NCBI GenBank assembly: GCA_031417835.1
Contig: JANOWJ010000096.1
Coordinates: forward strand, 1 to 49,577
Length of the DNA stretch: 49,577 nucleotides
Direction of reading: 5' to 3'
DNA from: JADJLQ01 sp031417835
GTDB taxonomy: Bacteria > Bacteroidota > Bacteroidia > Chitinophagales > Saprospiraceae
Shown here: piece after piece, positions 26,501 to 35,734 of the stretch
Position numbering within the stretch: the first letter of the stretch is position 1
How the letters are laid out: every line of letters begins with the position of its first letter
Translations under genes and position numbers: made by a program
The notes under the pieces: model-generated
Databases searched by the model: none
What the model was told of the DNA's origin: nothing
Seen by the model: the letters and a program-made list of their open reading frames with translations, nothing else

Positions 26501-29500
26501 TTACGAATGATTTTAGTTATTTTTCTCCACTAGGTTTTACCAGTGTTGGATATTATTCAGTATTAACGAATACTGATGTTCCATTAGTAAATAATCAATG
26601 GGCTTGTAGTGATCATACTACAGGTGTCGGTTCTTTCCTAATATGTGATGGAGCATCTTCAACGGGGACGGTCGCATGGAAACAAATAATTCCAGGCAGT
26701 GATAGCGGCTTATTCAATCTTTGCTTTTATTCAAATAATTTAGTAATTCCTTCCAAAAATTATGATGATCCAGTGTTAGCCGTTTTTATCAACGGAGTCC
26801 AAGTCATTGCAAATACGACAATACCTGAAATTCCAGACATGTGGACACCTTTCAATATTACTTGGGCTGGAAAGCTTCCTGCCACCATAGAAATACGGAC
26901 AATACTTAACCAAGTCGTAGGTAATGATTTTGCTTTGGATGATATTAGTTTTACACAATGTGCTACCTATGCAGCTGATTCTTGCGTCTGCGGCTCATTC
27001 ACTAATCTTTCTGCTAGAATGAATATAGGTCAACAAAATGTTGCTTTTCAGTGCGAAAAAACATATCAGCTTGATTGTCCACCTGTGTTTCAATTTGGAG
27101 GAGATTTTAATTGTAAAGGTAATGATTGCGATACTCTTACAAAGGTTGAATGGAATATAAATGGCCCTATCGGCGGAGGTGGAACTGTTTTGGCTGCTCC
27201 CGGATTTAGCCTTCCATTAAATTCAACAAGTTTTTCATTACCTGGCCTTTATACATTGACTTTAACCGGTTATTGTGATGGGAAACCATGTCCTCCCTGC
27301 ATTATTTATTTTGAGTCAAAAGGATGCGATTCTTCATGGTCATGTCCATGTAATAATGGAACTTCAGGAAAACCGGATTTAATAAAGAATGGGCATTTTA
27401 CTTTAGGTAACGATGGCTCATTTACTAACAACTTTATTTTCTTCAATCCTGGAAACTCCACAGCATTAGGAGGATACTCTGTAGTCAACAATGCTCAAGT
27501 ACCTCAGGCTAATTCTCAATGGGCTTGCAGTGATCACACTACAGGTTCTGGGCTATTCTTGATTGTGGATGGAGCATCCTCATCCGGTACAGTAGCTTGG
27601 AAACAAACTATTTCTGGTACGGACAGTGGCTCGTTCAATCTATGTTTCTATGCAAACAATCTAGTGATTCCTAGTAAAGACTATGATGATCCCGTGTTAG
27701 CCGTTGTTATTAATGGAATACAAGTCATTGCAAATACTATTATTCCTGAAATTCCAGACACGTGGATGCCCTTCAATGTTACGTGGCTTGGTAAGCTTCC
27801 TGCCACCATAGAAATACGTACAACGCTTAACCAGGTCGTAGGTAATGATTTTGCTTTGGATGATATTAGTTTTACAAAATGTGCGTCCTATACATCTGAT
27901 TCGTGCGACTGCGGTTCATTCACTAATCTTTCTGCGCGGTTATTTCTAGGCGCACAAAATCTTTCAATCCAGTGTGGAAAAACTTACCAGTTAGATTGTC
28001 CACCAGTATTTCAATTCGGAGGAGAATTTAATTGTAAGGGTAATGATTGCGATACTCTTACAAAGGTGGAATGGAATATAAATGGGCCTATCGGCGGTGG
28101 TGGAACAGTTTTAGCAGGTCCAGGATTTACGCTCCCATTAAATGCAAATAGTTTTTCACAGCCCGGTCTGTACACTCTAACCTTAGTAGGCTATTGTGAT
28201 GGAAAACCATGTCCTCCCTGCATTATTTATTTTGAATCAAAAGGCTGCAAAGGCTGTTGCAGAGATTCCTCAGCATTTTTTAATACAGCGGCCAACTTTA
28301 ATCCTCTTGGAGAAGTAGGAGATTGTGTCATATTTATGAAGGGCACAGGTCTTGATTCTTGTAAGCAGATTACCTGGAGTTGGGGTGATAACCAGACTAC
28401 AGGTCCTGTTGGAAATGCAACTTCAGTATCACATGTTTATTCAGGCACAGGTACGTACAACGTATGTTACCTTATAGAAGAACTTGATGCCAATGGTAAA
28501 GTATGTTGGAGTTATAAGAAATGTGATAGTGTATATGTGATCTGTGGTGATTGCGATTCGGTATCCTTGTCTGTCATTCCTTCGAGCCAAAATGGAGATA
28601 CATGTTGTTACAAGCTCTATCTAAATAACACTAATCCCGCTTTGATAAGCAATATTCATATCAATGCTCAAGCACCTGTTACTTTTATTGGAGCGAATCC
28701 CGCATTGGGATGGCAGGTGGGTCCCGGGCCTTCTTTACTTCAATGGGCCTTAGCTTCCGGCGGTACTTTGCCAACTGGAACAAATATCCTGATAGGAACA
28801 ATCTGTATTAAAGCTCAGGGACAATTTCCTCAAAACTTCACGGTTCAGTTTCTTGAGTTGGTCGGTCCTAATAATTTCAAGCCACACTGCGTTGACACGC
28901 TTATAACAGAATGTCGTGCCGATTCTTGTGTTTGCGGTTCGTTTGATAATCTATCGGTTCGATTATTTCTAGGCGCACAAAATCTTTCAATCCAATGTGG
29001 AAAAACTTACCAGTTAGATTGTCCACCAGTATTTCAATTCGGAGGAGAATTTAATTGTAAGGGTAATGATTGCGATACTCTTACAAAGGTGGAATGGAAT
29101 ATAAATGGCCCTAGCGGCGGTGGTGGAACTGTTTTGGCTGGCCCCGGATTTACGCTCCCATTAAATGCAAATAGTTTTTCACTGCCCGGTCTGTACACTC
29201 TAACCTTAGTAGGCTATTGTGATGGAAAACCATGTCCTCCCTGCATTATTTATTTTGAATCAAAAGGATGCAAAGGCTGTTGCAGAGATTCCTCAGCATT
29301 TTTTAATGCAGCGGCCAACTTTAATCCTCTTGGAGAAGTAGGAGATTGTGTCATTTTTATGAATGGAACAGGTCTTGATTCTTGTATGCAGATTACCTGG
29401 AGTTGGGGTGATAACCAGACTACAGGTCCTGTTGGAAATGCAACTTCAGTATCGCATATTTATTCCGGCACAGGTACATACAATGTGTGTTACCTCATAG

Positions 29501-32325
29501 AAGAACTTGATGCGAATGGAAAAGTATGCTGGAATTATAAAAAATGTGATAGTGTGTATGTGATCTGTGATTCCTGTTGTAAAGACAAAGATATCTTTTG
29601 TCAAAACGTGATGAATACTGTTTCTATTACTGTAGATAGTACGATCTGTAAAATCACTTTTAATATTGGTGATCTGCCGCCCTGCGATTTTATAGAATCT
29701 ATAAATTGGGGAGATACCAGTCTTAGCTCATATGGACCCTTCAATTCAGGATCAATGCCAATGCATACCTACAGTCTGAGTGGAACTTATATCATCACTT
29801 ACTTAGCTATAGAAATCGATCCATTAACGGGATTCATTTGTTATGAAAAAATAATTAAGGACACGATTACAGTAAAATGTGGCCCCTGCACTTATAATTT
29901 AGTTCCTAATCCAAGCTTTGAAGTATATGATTCTTGTCCATCAGGACTTGCACCACCCTTTACTGCATCGATCTGGACTCTTCCGTCTACTGGATCATCT
30001 GACTATTACAATAGTTGTGCGAGTGGTGGAAGCGGAGTAAGTACTCCATCCAATTCTTTTGGTACACAGCTGCCCCACACTGGTGCTGGATATGCAGGTT
30101 TTATCTTAAGACCTACTAATAACTATCGGGAATATCTAGAAGTACCATTGTTAACTCCTTTGGTGTCAGGTTGTCAGTATCAAGTCTCTTTTTATGTAAG
30201 TCTGGCTGATGAGGCTCGATGGGCTATTGATAAATTTGGTGCATATCTTTCTATAGGTGCTGTAGGGCCTATTCCTTTGGCCCCAGCATTTACTTGGTTG
30301 ACGCCACAAGTAAATCATCCATTGGGTAATTTTATTATAGATAAGATAGGCTGGACGCTCATCAGTGGTACTTACCTTGCGACAGGTGGTGAAGATCATT
30401 TAGTGATTGGTAATTTCTATGATAATGTAGGCACTACACCTGTCACCGGACTGTCAGGATTTTATCCCGGTTCATACTATTATATCGATGATGTCTCCGT
30501 TTGTTCAGGTTGTCCTTCGCAAACTATTGATTCCTCATGTTGTGCTGATTCTACTGTTTTTGCTGGGTTAATCAACCAAGGATTTACGATTGTCAAGAGT
30601 GATTGCAAAGTGACCGTGACTGCACCTCAGTTTGATTCTTGTTATTACTTTGGTACTCCACCTTCGATCGACGGCAGTATCGTATCACAAGTCATCACTG
30701 ATCCATCGGGATCCTGGATGTACAACTTTACTCAAAGTGGGGTTCATCAAATCTGTGCCACAGTATTTGATGGGTGTAATGTTAAAAAAATGTGCACCAG
30801 ATTTGAAGTAAAATGTGATACTTGTAAGTGTGGCAAGTTCAGCAATGTATTTCTTCGACCTGCTCAAGGTGCTTCGTCTATCCCTGTATCATGTGACGGG
30901 GACGCGCCTATCGTACCGTGCCCTTCAATAGGTAAACCATTCAATATATCAGGACAATTTATATGTGATGGTGGTCAGTGCCCATCTTCGACTCCAATGA
31001 ATTGGATATTGTTAGATCCAATGGGGCAAATCGTGGATTCTGGGGTTCTTATTTCAAATCCTTATTGGAGTCTAAACTTGACTTCCATCCATTTTGGAAA
31101 AAAAGGCACGTATTGTTTGCAACTTTTTGGACATTGTGGTAGCCAGCTATGTAAGTGTGTTATTAAGTTTACATTTAAAGAAGCCTGTCCTTGTGATGAT
31201 TGTACTTGCGGTGAATTTACTGAGATGTTTATTCGCTCAGGGCAAGGGCCGTCACAACCAATATTCTGTGACACTTCATTTAATACGGAACGATACATTT
31301 TTAATTCTTGTGAAGCTTGCAATAAAGTATGTCCGGGTGTATGCTTTCTAGAAGCTGGAGGTGACTTGTGTAAATGTTACCTTGACCATACTAGGACTAG
31401 TAGCGGAGTTAAGCTACCATGCCCACCAAACGGTCAGGATGTTGTCATTACAGGCCAAGTAGGTTGCCAAGGGAAGGATTGTCCGAAGACTACACTTATG
31501 GATTGGGTATTGTCAGATCCAAACGGATTGGTCATCGCCTCTATGCAAAATGTACCAGCCACACCAAATTTTACGGTTCATATTTCACCTCTACTTTTGA
31601 CCCAGTCAAATGATTATACCCTGCGATTGATCAGTCAATGTGGTGGCAAGGAATGTATTTGTGAAGTAAAATTTCAGATGGAAGCACCTTGCCCTGACAA
31701 ATGTGAATGCGATAAGTTTTCAATTTTGTCTAGCATTAGTCGTGGACCCATTGTGGATAAACATTGTGGAGATACTATCATTATACCTAAGGGATTTTCT
31801 TTATTCTTTTCTGCCGCATTTAATTGCAAAGGTATATGCCCTCCTTATCCACAAAAGGTAGCATGGACTCTTACTGGACCTATTGGATTTAAACCAATTA
31901 ATGGGATTGCAAAAGCAACACCTAACTTAAATTTGACAATAGATGAGACTACATTTACTTTGCCTGGTATCTATGTCCTTACCATGATAGGCCATTGCGG
32001 CAATAAAGAATGTAAGTGTACGATCACTTTTATCAATGCAGTCGGACAATCTACACCACTTAAGCCCCATGCTGTTGTGCACGAATTGAAAGTGATTCCA
32101 AATCCTAACTTTGGCTTATTTATTGTAGATCTATCTAGCCCGGCGATATTTGGGACAATGATACGAGTAGTAGGTCTAACAGGGCAACTTATGTTTGAAC
32201 AAAAAGCTGAAATTGGGTCTAAAGCTCAGAATATCAATGCAACTTTTTTATCTCCGGGATTATATTTTGTTCAAATAATCACAGAGGGCAAACCCACGGC
32301 TGTTGAAAAATTTGTAAAACATTAG
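23563..32325 (+). CDS. Giant secreted modular adhesin-like protein with HYR and Cys-rich modules, type IX secretion
   Basis: The protein is 2,920 residues from the ATG at 23563, which starts the signal peptide (MKILFSNSKFLFVLTLLF, cleaved near GNAQ). In order: a repetitive propeller-like region (about residues 20-430); a PKD-like domain (about 435-520, TYSWNFSDL); five HYR modules (about 521-950, each with a TATDNC-like motif); carbohydrate-binding-like module A twice (about 951 and 1256); Cys-rich module B six times (about 1140, 1445, 1787, 2422, 2547, 2715); PKD-like module C twice (about 1564, 1903); a cohesin-like stretch (about 1665-1785); a further PKD-like and a jelly-roll-like part (about 2005-2316); and a C-terminal type IX sorting domain (PNPNFGLFIVDL to VEKFVKH). 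It is probably displayed on the surface or released for attachment. The function is inferred from modules only. Confidence 0.88.
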   Translation: MKILFSNSKFLFVLTLLFISLKGNAQFTKEYGNTFDESFTKVIRNGTNYYVLGRSQTTANASNRASVSRINASGQHLWTVSLTIPSEWSDGVLTPTGELMVVGHTLPADATAKSLMGLITAAGTFSWVRSYDVPGREFFTRIVRTPVMQNFQYYVLGSQYDPINPSPTWDDVVLLNVNTAGVINWKRKFSSTADDEWVRDMEVLPNGELVLVGNHGTNGIIVKVDADGVLVNAATPESLAFSYYDIIRNNSGGFYAVGAVIGNFTPYLIRYDSDFIPSWHISISGLTAISQVWEDPATARTYVTGTGVFNGKSRAVLIRFVEKGSPSIEWVRFLDNGEISYAGGSYWFMAPNQIAFTDGRLPAAGGFGGLCAFLHINDMELASCMTKNATLGIQARTHIYNSPDITTAFFDIPRGTDILSSSLIWKDQNACQIPCTAAFTFQNISPCGNVQFANQSTGAAPLTYSWNFSDLGSGVNNTSTATSPSHQFSFCGNFKVCLKITASDGCMDSICKTVTYFDNVKPIIACPKDTILPCNSSVNPSNTGFATATDNCMSSTAIGITFADMLSGQLPCNATFMRTWEVTDGCANTASCKQVIKVQDTKLPKVICPPNLNLQCNTNTNPPATGVATATDDCTPTASILLSHFDKMSGLLPCDGLITRTWEATDDCKNKSTCVQILKIKDTIPPVIKCPKDLTLQCRADTNTAATSIATATDNCTPTVSILITHSDALVGQYPCNATITRTWVAVDQCKNLSRCIQIIKVKDTIPPDISCPRNPTVNTNPGLCYFTGNFPSATATDSCGSSSTITCSLLTTTSAILITPSTQYPKGINTITCFAVDDCGNQSKNCTFTLTVVDNEPPSITCLLSMSVLGTFDSSGQCTAVVKNIAPIAVDNCPMLQVNYILTGATVGLGVNDVSGTNFMSGTTTVTYIATDMAGNKDTCSFIIAVQCEDQWNCPCPNGVVGGPNLVLNGNFSGDTSDFTNDFSYFSPLGFTSVGYYSVLTNTDVPLVNNQWACSDHTTGVGSFLICDGASSTGTVAWKQIIPGSDSGLFNLCFYSNNLVIPSKNYDDPVLAVFINGVQVIANTTIPEIPDMWTPFNITWAGKLPATIEIRTILNQVVGNDFALDDISFTQCATYAADSCVCGSFTNLSARMNIGQQNVAFQCEKTYQLDCPPVFQFGGDFNCKGNDCDTLTKVEWNINGPIGGGGTVLAAPGFSLPLNSTSFSLPGLYTLTLTGYCDGKPCPPCIIYFESKGCDSSWSCPCNNGTSGKPDLIKNGHFTLGNDGSFTNNFIFFNPGNSTALGGYSVVNNAQVPQANSQWACSDHTTGSGLFLIVDGASSSGTVAWKQTISGTDSGSFNLCFYANNLVIPSKDYDDPVLAVVINGIQVIANTIIPEIPDTWMPFNVTWLGKLPATIEIRTTLNQVVGNDFALDDISFTKCASYTSDSCDCGSFTNLSARLFLGAQNLSIQCGKTYQLDCPPVFQFGGEFNCKGNDCDTLTKVEWNINGPIGGGGTVLAGPGFTLPLNANSFSQPGLYTLTLVGYCDGKPCPPCIIYFESKGCKGCCRDSSAFFNTAANFNPLGEVGDCVIFMKGTGLDSCKQITWSWGDNQTTGPVGNATSVSHVYSGTGTYNVCYLIEELDANGKVCWSYKKCDSVYVICGDCDSVSLSVIPSSQNGDTCCYKLYLNNTNPALISNIHINAQAPVTFIGANPALGWQVGPGPSLLQWALASGGTLPTGTNILIGTICIKAQGQFPQNFTVQFLELVGPNNFKPHCVDTLITECRADSCVCGSFDNLSVRLFLGAQNLSIQCGKTYQLDCPPVFQFGGEFNCKGNDCDTLTKVEWNINGPSGGGGTVLAGPGFTLPLNANSFSLPGLYTLTLVGYCDGKPCPPCIIYFESKGCKGCCRDSSAFFNAAANFNPLGEVGDCVIFMNGTGLDSCMQITWSWGDNQTTGPVGNATSVSHIYSGTGTYNVCYLIEELDANGKVCWNYKKCDSVYVICDSCCKDKDIFCQNVMNTVSITVDSTICKITFNIGDLPPCDFIESINWGDTSLSSYGPFNSGSMPMHTYSLSGTYIITYLAIEIDPLTGFICYEKIIKDTITVKCGPCTYNLVPNPSFEVYDSCPSGLAPPFTASIWTLPSTGSSDYYNSCASGGSGVSTPSNSFGTQLPHTGAGYAGFILRPTNNYREYLEVPLLTPLVSGCQYQVSFYVSLADEARWAIDKFGAYLSIGAVGPIPLAPAFTWLTPQVNHPLGNFIIDKIGWTLISGTYLATGGEDHLVIGNFYDNVGTTPVTGLSGFYPGSYYYIDDVSVCSGCPSQTIDSSCCADSTVFAGLINQGFTIVKSDCKVTVTAPQFDSCYYFGTPPSIDGSIVSQVITDPSGSWMYNFTQSGVHQICATVFDGCNVKKMCTRFEVKCDTCKCGKFSNVFLRPAQGASSIPVSCDGDAPIVPCPSIGKPFNISGQFICDGGQCPSSTPMNWILLDPMGQIVDSGVLISNPYWSLNLTSIHFGKKGTYCLQLFGHCGSQLCKCVIKFTFKEACPCDDCTCGEFTEMFIRSGQGPSQPIFCDTSFNTERYIFNSCEACNKVCPGVCFLEAGGDLCKCYLDHTRTSSGVKLPCPPNGQDVVITGQVGCQGKDCPKTTLMDWVLSDPNGLVIASMQNVPATPNFTVHISPLLLTQSNDYTLRLISQCGGKECICEVKFQMEAPCPDKCECDKFSILSSISRGPIVDKHCGDTIIIPKGFSLFFSAAFNCKGICPPYPQKVAWTLTGPIGFKPINGIAKATPNLNLTIDETTFTLPGIYVLTMIGHCGNKECKCTITFINAVGQSTPLKPHAVVHELKVIPNPNFGLFIVDLSSPAIFGTMIRVVGLTGQLMFEQKAEIGSKAQNINATFLSPGLYFVQIITEGKPTAVEKFVKH
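27941..28550 (+). repeat. Long direct repeat, copy 1 (modules B2-C1 of the adhesin gene)
   Basis: About 610 bases that recur at 28964-29573 with an offset of 1,023 bases (341 codons). The second half differs from copy 2 at only scattered positions, many of them synonymous. The repeat stays in frame and covers one Cys-rich module and one PKD-like module. Confidence 0.85.
28964..29573 (+). repeat. Long direct repeat, copy 2 (modules B3-C2 of the adhesin gene)
   Basis: Second copy of the unit at 27941-28550. The two copies are separated by about 410 bases encoding a unique cohesin-like stretch. Such a repeat can expand, contract or undergo gene conversion by homologous recombination, and it can collapse in short-read assemblies. 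Confidence 0.85.
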
Positions 32326-32378
32326 TTTAAAATAGAATAAGGAATGAACTGAAAGTCTCATTTCTTTTGATCAGACTC

Positions 32379-32413
32379 AAGGTTACCAGATTCAATTCTG
32401 GTAACCTTTTTTT
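32379..32413 (+). terminator. Strong intrinsic terminator after the adhesin gene
   Basis: A perfect 12-bp stem (AAGGTTACCAGA paired with TCTGGTAACCTT) with a six-base loop TTCAAT is followed by a run of seven Ts (32407-32413). It begins 53 bases after the adhesin stop and separates it from the glycolate-type genes. Confidence 0.85.
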
Positions 32414-32668
32414 AAAATCACATGATAAGGCCTTTTAGTATACTTTGGCGCATAAGGGAAGTAGATCAGTAATTCAAATACCTATGTGGTTGACGGATTG
32501 CATTATGTTTGGGTGTGTGCGTCTGTCCCGTTTCGATACCTTTCGGAATCCTTCGGGATTATTAGGTCGAATTCGAATATGAAGTGCATGAAAACCTACA
32601 TCCATGTAGATACCTTTGCTCCTATTCTCATCTTTTTATTATCTTTTTGCCTGAAAATAAACCACAGA

Positions 32669-35551
32669 ATGAACATTGATCTGCAGATGTTACCAAAATT
32701 TAATTTTGACCTTTTAAGCGTTAAAATCAAAGGCGAAGTCCTCACAGACGACTACTCCCTAGGCATGTACTCCACGGATGCCAGCTTTTACCAAATCATG
32801 CCTTTAGCCATAGTCCTTCCTAAGGACGAATCTGATGTCAAAGAGACCGTAGCATTTGCTTACAAGCATAAGATTAAAATTCTACCCCGAGGCGGTGGGA
32901 CCAGCCTCGCAGGACAGACGGTTGGAGATTCATTAATTATCGATTTTTCAAAATACATCGATCAGATCCTGGAATTCAATGAAAAGGAAAGATGGGTAAG
33001 AGTACAACCCGGCCTTGTCCGCGATGTGCTCAATGAAGCAATGGCTAAGTATGGGCTTCATTATGCGCCAGATCCTGCCACTTCCAGCAGAGCTAATGTA
33101 GGTGGCATGGTGGGTAACAATTCATCGGGTACTAAAAGCATTCTATATGGAAAGACGGTAGATCATATTCTTGAAGCTAAAGTCTTGCTTGCTGATGGGA
33201 CTGAAATGGTATTTAATGAAAAATCAGACACTGAATATGATCATATAGCAAATCAAAACACAAGGGAAGGTGAGATTTATAAAAAATTCAGATCTGCCAT
33301 TCATTTGCATTCTGATGAAATAAAACAACGATTTCCCAAAGTCATGCGTAGGGTAGGAGGCTATAATTTGGATGAATTCGTCTATACTGATCGATGGAAT
33401 CTAGCCAAATTGATCACAGGGAGTGAAGGTACACTAGCAATCTCTCTTGAATTAAAAATCAATCTCGTGCCACTTCCAAAGTATAAGTCAGTGGTCGTAG
33501 CCCATTTTGCAGATTTGCTCGAAGCCATCAAAGCGGTGGAACCCATGCTTCCGTTCCAGCCTTCAGCTGTAGAGATCTTGGATAGAACAGTATTGCAGCT
33601 TAGCTCAGAAAATTTGACAACACGACATTTATGTCATTTTATTGACGGAGATCCGGCCGCCATTTTGATTACAGAGTTTTACGGTGATACATATGAAGAT
33701 GTGATGCAACGCCCAATGGCTATGATCGCCAAATTAAATACACTTGGACTTGGTTATTCATTTCCATTATTTCCTGCGGGTAAAGAATATGAAGATGTAT
33801 GGGCTCTTCGACGCAAAGGTCTAGGGCTCATGATGGGTATCCCCGGTGATAAAAAAGCCTTAAGTTTTATAGAAGACAGTGCAGTGCCTATTGAAGTATT
33901 GCCGGAATACATTGATCAGGTATTAAAGATTTGCGCTAAGCACAACACGGAGGTGTCCATGTATGCACACGCGAGCGTAGGTGTGATTCATGTGCAACCA
34001 CTATTGGATCTTCGCAACCAACAAGACATCATCAATCTTAAAAATATCACAGACGAAACATTTGACTTGGTCGTAAAATACGGTGGCTCATGGTCTGGTG
34101 AGCATGGCGATGGTTTAGTGCGAAGTGCATACAATGAACGTTTTTTCGGCAAATCATTGTACCAAGTGTTTAAAGATATTAAATCCTGGTTTGATCCGGA
34201 AGACCTAATGAATCCTGGAAAGATCGTAGATGCCCAAACAATAGAACACAATCTTCGATATGGCCCAGATTATAAAGACCAGAATATAAAAACTCACTTT
34301 CATTACCGGGCTGAAAATAGTTTTAGTGAATCCGTGCACATGTGTACGGGAGTAGGAGAGTGTCGTAAAGTCATCGGTGGCACGATGTGCCCCAGCTTTA
34401 AAGCCACCCGTGATGAAGAACATTCGACTCGAGGTCGGGCCAATGCGTTAAGACTAGCTATGTCTAATCAGCTGGATAAAGATGGCCTGACCAGCAAACG
34501 GTTGCACGAAGTCATGGATCTTTGCATCTCCTGCAAGGCCTGTAAATCCGAGTGTCCAAGCAATGTCGATATGGCTAAAATGAAAAGCGATGTGGCACAA
34601 ATTTATTATGATGAGCATGGGATTACTATACGAGATCGATTGATTAGAGATTCTTCTAAAATGGCGGCATGGCTAGCGGGGCCATTTGCCGGAGTCATAA
34701 ATTTTATTCAAAGCACAAAATTATTCAAGTCTACGATTGAGCGCTTGGCAGGATTTGATCGGCGTAAAACATTACCTACATATACGGATACCCCATTTTA
34801 TAAATGGTTTGAACTGAAAAAGGATCATTTTAAGAGCGATCAAAAAGTGGTATTGTTTGCCGATACCTATTTAAATTTTCATGAACCGAACATTGGTATT
34901 TCAGCACTTAAGCTTTTAAACTCTTGTGGGTATGAAGTCATACTGGCCAATGTAGGCTGTTGCCAAAGACCAAAAATTTCTCACGGTTTCTTACGCGATG
35001 CAAAAATCGAAGGCAATACCACTATTGAGAAATTGAAAAAATATATGGATCGAGGGCTCAGTATCGTCGTCTGCGAACCCAGCTGTGCCTCCGCATTAAA
35101 TGATGATCTGCCAGATCTGATCGATGATGAAGCAACTGCGTTTCAATTAAAGAATCAGGTGATGATGATCGATGTGTTTTTGGAAAAAGAACTAAAAGCA
35201 GGTAAAATAAATCACTCTATGGTGTCTACTGTAGGTAACATCCTAATACATGGCCACTGTCATCAAAAGGCCCTGTATGGTACCCAAAGCATGAAATCCA
35301 TCCTGAATAAATCTAATCATACGGTCAGTGAAATACCATCAGGCTGTTGTGGTATGGCCGGATCATTTGGCTATGAAAAAGAACATTATGAAGTGTCTCA
35401 AAAAATAGGTGAAGAAATCTTACTGCCTGCAGTGAGGGCGATGCAGCCGGAGACCACATTAGTAGCCAATGGATTTAGTTGTAGACATCAGATTGAGCAT
35501 TTTACAGGAGTGAAGGCTAAGCATTGGGTGGAAGTGGTAAGCGGGGGATAA
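32669..35551 (+). CDS. Fused FAD / Fe-S glycolate (or D-lactate) oxidase, GlcD-GlcF type
   Basis: The protein is 960 residues from the ATG at 32669; the frame is open back to 32486, but those 61 residues do not resemble the family. The N-terminal half is a VAO-type FAD domain (PRGGGTSLAGQTVGDSLIID, VGGMVGNNSSGTKS, ITGSEGTLAI). The C-terminal half has iron-sulfur motifs C559 (CTGVGEC) and C619 (CISCKACKSECP), then the cysteine-rich CCG motifs (GHCHQKALYG, PSGCCGMAGSFGYE). It joins in one chain what GlcD and GlcF do separately in E. coli. Relatives oxidise 2-hydroxy acids, mainly glycolate or D-lactate, into the quinone pool. A nearby LctP-family permease and malate synthase favour glycolate. 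Confidence 0.85.
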   Translation: MNIDLQMLPKFNFDLLSVKIKGEVLTDDYSLGMYSTDASFYQIMPLAIVLPKDESDVKETVAFAYKHKIKILPRGGGTSLAGQTVGDSLIIDFSKYIDQILEFNEKERWVRVQPGLVRDVLNEAMAKYGLHYAPDPATSSRANVGGMVGNNSSGTKSILYGKTVDHILEAKVLLADGTEMVFNEKSDTEYDHIANQNTREGEIYKKFRSAIHLHSDEIKQRFPKVMRRVGGYNLDEFVYTDRWNLAKLITGSEGTLAISLELKINLVPLPKYKSVVVAHFADLLEAIKAVEPMLPFQPSAVEILDRTVLQLSSENLTTRHLCHFIDGDPAAILITEFYGDTYEDVMQRPMAMIAKLNTLGLGYSFPLFPAGKEYEDVWALRRKGLGLMMGIPGDKKALSFIEDSAVPIEVLPEYIDQVLKICAKHNTEVSMYAHASVGVIHVQPLLDLRNQQDIINLKNITDETFDLVVKYGGSWSGEHGDGLVRSAYNERFFGKSLYQVFKDIKSWFDPEDLMNPGKIVDAQTIEHNLRYGPDYKDQNIKTHFHYRAENSFSESVHMCTGVGECRKVIGGTMCPSFKATRDEEHSTRGRANALRLAMSNQLDKDGLTSKRLHEVMDLCISCKACKSECPSNVDMAKMKSDVAQIYYDEHGITIRDRLIRDSSKMAAWLAGPFAGVINFIQSTKLFKSTIERLAGFDRRKTLPTYTDTPFYKWFELKKDHFKSDQKVVLFADTYLNFHEPNIGISALKLLNSCGYEVILANVGCCQRPKISHGFLRDAKIEGNTTIEKLKKYMDRGLSIVVCEPSCASALNDDLPDLIDDEATAFQLKNQVMMIDVFLEKELKAGKINHSMVSTVGNILIHGHCHQKALYGTQSMKSILNKSNHTVSEIPSGCCGMAGSFGYEKEHYEVSQKIGEEILLPAVRAMQPETTLVANGFSCRHQIEHFTGVKAKHWVEVVSGG

Positions 35552-35617
35552 AATTTATTAACTAATTGAATATCAGCCATATACATGCATTGAATTAATT
35601 TTATCCACGTACTTCCG

Positions 35618-35706
35618 CACTTATTCAAATGTAAAAGTGTATTTCTAAACACTTATTCGAATGTAAAAGTGTAAATTTATTCATTTATTCATCTGTAAAA
35701 GTGTAA
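35618..35706. promoter_or_regulatory. Three 25-bp repeats with 32-bp period upstream of the AAA_14 ATPase
   Basis: Copies start at 35618, 35650 and 35682, exactly 32 bases apart (about three helical turns). The first two read CACTTATTC, A or G, then AATGTAAAAGTGTA; the third is CATTTATTCATCTGTAAAAG followed by TGTAA. Each has inverted ends (CACTT and AAGTG). They end 28 bases before the ATPase ATG, so they probably cover its promoter as a repeated operator. Confidence 0.6.
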
Positions 35707-35734
35707 AGCAGTGCACTCTAATAAATTTGATTCG

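Noticed and set aside
27941..29573. Repeats considered as a CRISPR or other regular array
   Set aside because: Units are about 600 bases, in frame, and encode protein modules; no short repeat-spacer pattern exists anywhere in the window.
32541..32560. Small AATCC-TTCG-GGATT hairpin in the adhesin-oxidase gap
   Set aside because: Only a 5-bp stem, no T run, and the strong terminator already lies upstream at 32379-32413.
32486..32668. N-terminal extension of the oxidase frame back to 32486
   Set aside because: The 61 residues do not resemble GlcD-type starts, and the family-like sequence begins right after the ATG at 32669.
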